Shown here one piece after another: positions 43,222 to 43,811 of a stretch of DNA of 43,811 nucleotides. The notes beneath the pieces were generated by a model that was given only the letters and a program-made list of their open reading frames with translations, was not told where the DNA came from and did not search any database. The position numbers and the translations under genes were made by a program. Location of the stretch: assembly GCA_021797825.1 (NCBI GenBank), contig JAJZZA010000024.1, positions 1 to 43,811 of the forward strand, in the 5' to 3' direction. Positions within the stretch are counted from its first letter, which is position 1. Each line of letters opens with the position of its first letter. The DNA comes from Bacillota bacterium. Lineage in GTDB: Bacteria; Bacillota; Sulfobacillia; Sulfobacillales; Sulfobacillaceae.

Positions 43222-43806
43222 AACTGTCCTCACCTCCTAGGAGGAGGAGGCAGGACGGCCGTTGGAGCCCGCTCAATCCGGGTGGGGGCCGCGGGCGAAT
43301 CCGGCGGCCCAAATGGGTGCACCGCGGAATGGGAGCGGCGGGGAGTACCTCCGGGGCCCCAGGGCGCCTGACGATCTCGCCGGACGGGAGACTAGCGCGT
43401 CCGGCCTCGCGCCACCGAAGCGCCAGCCGGTGCCACGCCACACTAAGCCAAGCTCCATCGGCCACGACGGCGCCGGCAGGCGGCGCCCCCTGGCCATCGC
43501 CCAACTCCGCCACACGCCGATGGCGGGGCCCCCTTGGGGGACCAATGTGTGCGCAATTCCACACTGGCTGCCAGCCCGGGGCGGGCATGCGCCCGAATCC
43601 CGGGCAAGCTCCCATGCCAGCGGTCAGCGGTGTGCGGGAAGGAATGCCCGGCGACTGCCACCGCGGTCACCGCCGCCTCTAAAAAATAGAGCCGCCAATT
43701 CGTACGGGAGAATCCCGGGCGGGAAGAGGGTCTCGACGGTGTGGCACGCGCGACAGCGGAGCCGGGTCAAGGCAATGAAATCAATCTGATCCGCCGCCCC
43801 TGGCAA
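43222..43806 (-). pseudogene. DUF6431 protein remnant of an IS element
   Basis: From 43806 the minus strand reads TRLRCRACHTVETLFPPGIL and PYELAALFF, matching the zinc-ribbon start of DUF6431 proteins. A slip in the T6 run near 43680 then gives EAAVTAVAVAGHSFPHTADR in another frame, and a second slip near 43520 gives GAWLSVAWHRLALRWREAGR. The pieces follow each other in the expected order, so this is one gene with at least two frameshifts. It ends where the transposase-like fragment starts; the 5' part may lie beyond the window. Confidence 0.5.
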
Positions 43807-43811
43807 CGCCC

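Overview
The window reads as a chromosomal segment of a moderately GC-rich Gram-positive bacterium. The signs are strong AAGGAGG-type ribosome binding sites, frequent GTG and TTG starts, a Bacillus-type LexA (DinR) box, tRNA genes with encoded CCA, and a Thermus-type isocitrate dehydrogenase with a C-terminal extension. An acidophilic, Sulfobacillus-like member of the Bacillota is my best guess; this is inference, not a match.

Layout. 1-5580: a solitary mreB-like gene in decayed, gene-poor DNA, plus a two-gene minus-strand unit: an orphan OmpR-type winged-helix protein and a gene of unknown function, with six 11-bp direct repeats between them. 5585-9958: housekeeping genes (DUF6671 protein, folC, a mini DnaJ-type zinc protein, isocitrate dehydrogenase). 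9959-10642: a relic right end of an IS200/IS605 (TnpB) element, then a promoter overlapping a perfect palindrome. 10643-22964: one long plus-strand catabolic cluster: GntR regulator, cyclase/amidohydrolase, atypical SDR, nitrilase-family amidohydrolase, VOC protein, class III CoA-transferase, enoyl-CoA hydratase-like protein, and a molybdenum hydroxylase with one FAD subunit, one 2Fe-2S subunit and two tandem large subunits, then TusA. A DsrE2-like protein converges on it. 23940-25681: a frameshifted relative of the GntR gene and an NCS1 nucleobase-type transporter whose promoter shares a 13-nt motif with the palindrome before the GntR gene. I infer a CoA-linked pathway for an N-heterocyclic or amide-bearing compound.

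26187-32576: panE and panB on the minus strand, then a divergent acyl-CoA unit: acyl-CoA dehydrogenase, an unknown protein, a biotinyl carrier protein, a carboxyltransferase and an HMG-CoA-lyase-like protein with altered catalytic residues. It resembles a branched-chain acyl-CoA pathway without a biotin carboxylase. 32674-37296: an SOS mutagenesis cassette with an almost perfect LexA box, an ImuB-like inactive Y-family protein, DUF6504, a 54-residue protein and a DnaE2-type polymerase; no ImuA is present. 37414-40004: a flavin reductase and a membrane GAF-GAF-GGDEF diguanylate cyclase.

40784-41427: seven tRNA genes in two groups (Ala-GGC, Glu, Lys, Trp; then Gly, Ala-TGC, Gln). A decayed tyrosine recombinase lies next to tRNA-Gln. 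The window closes with a lipoprotein gene and the decayed end of a DUF6431/transposase element. Gene relics are frequent around every intact block, so the segment looks like an accessory region that has gained and lost DNA repeatedly.
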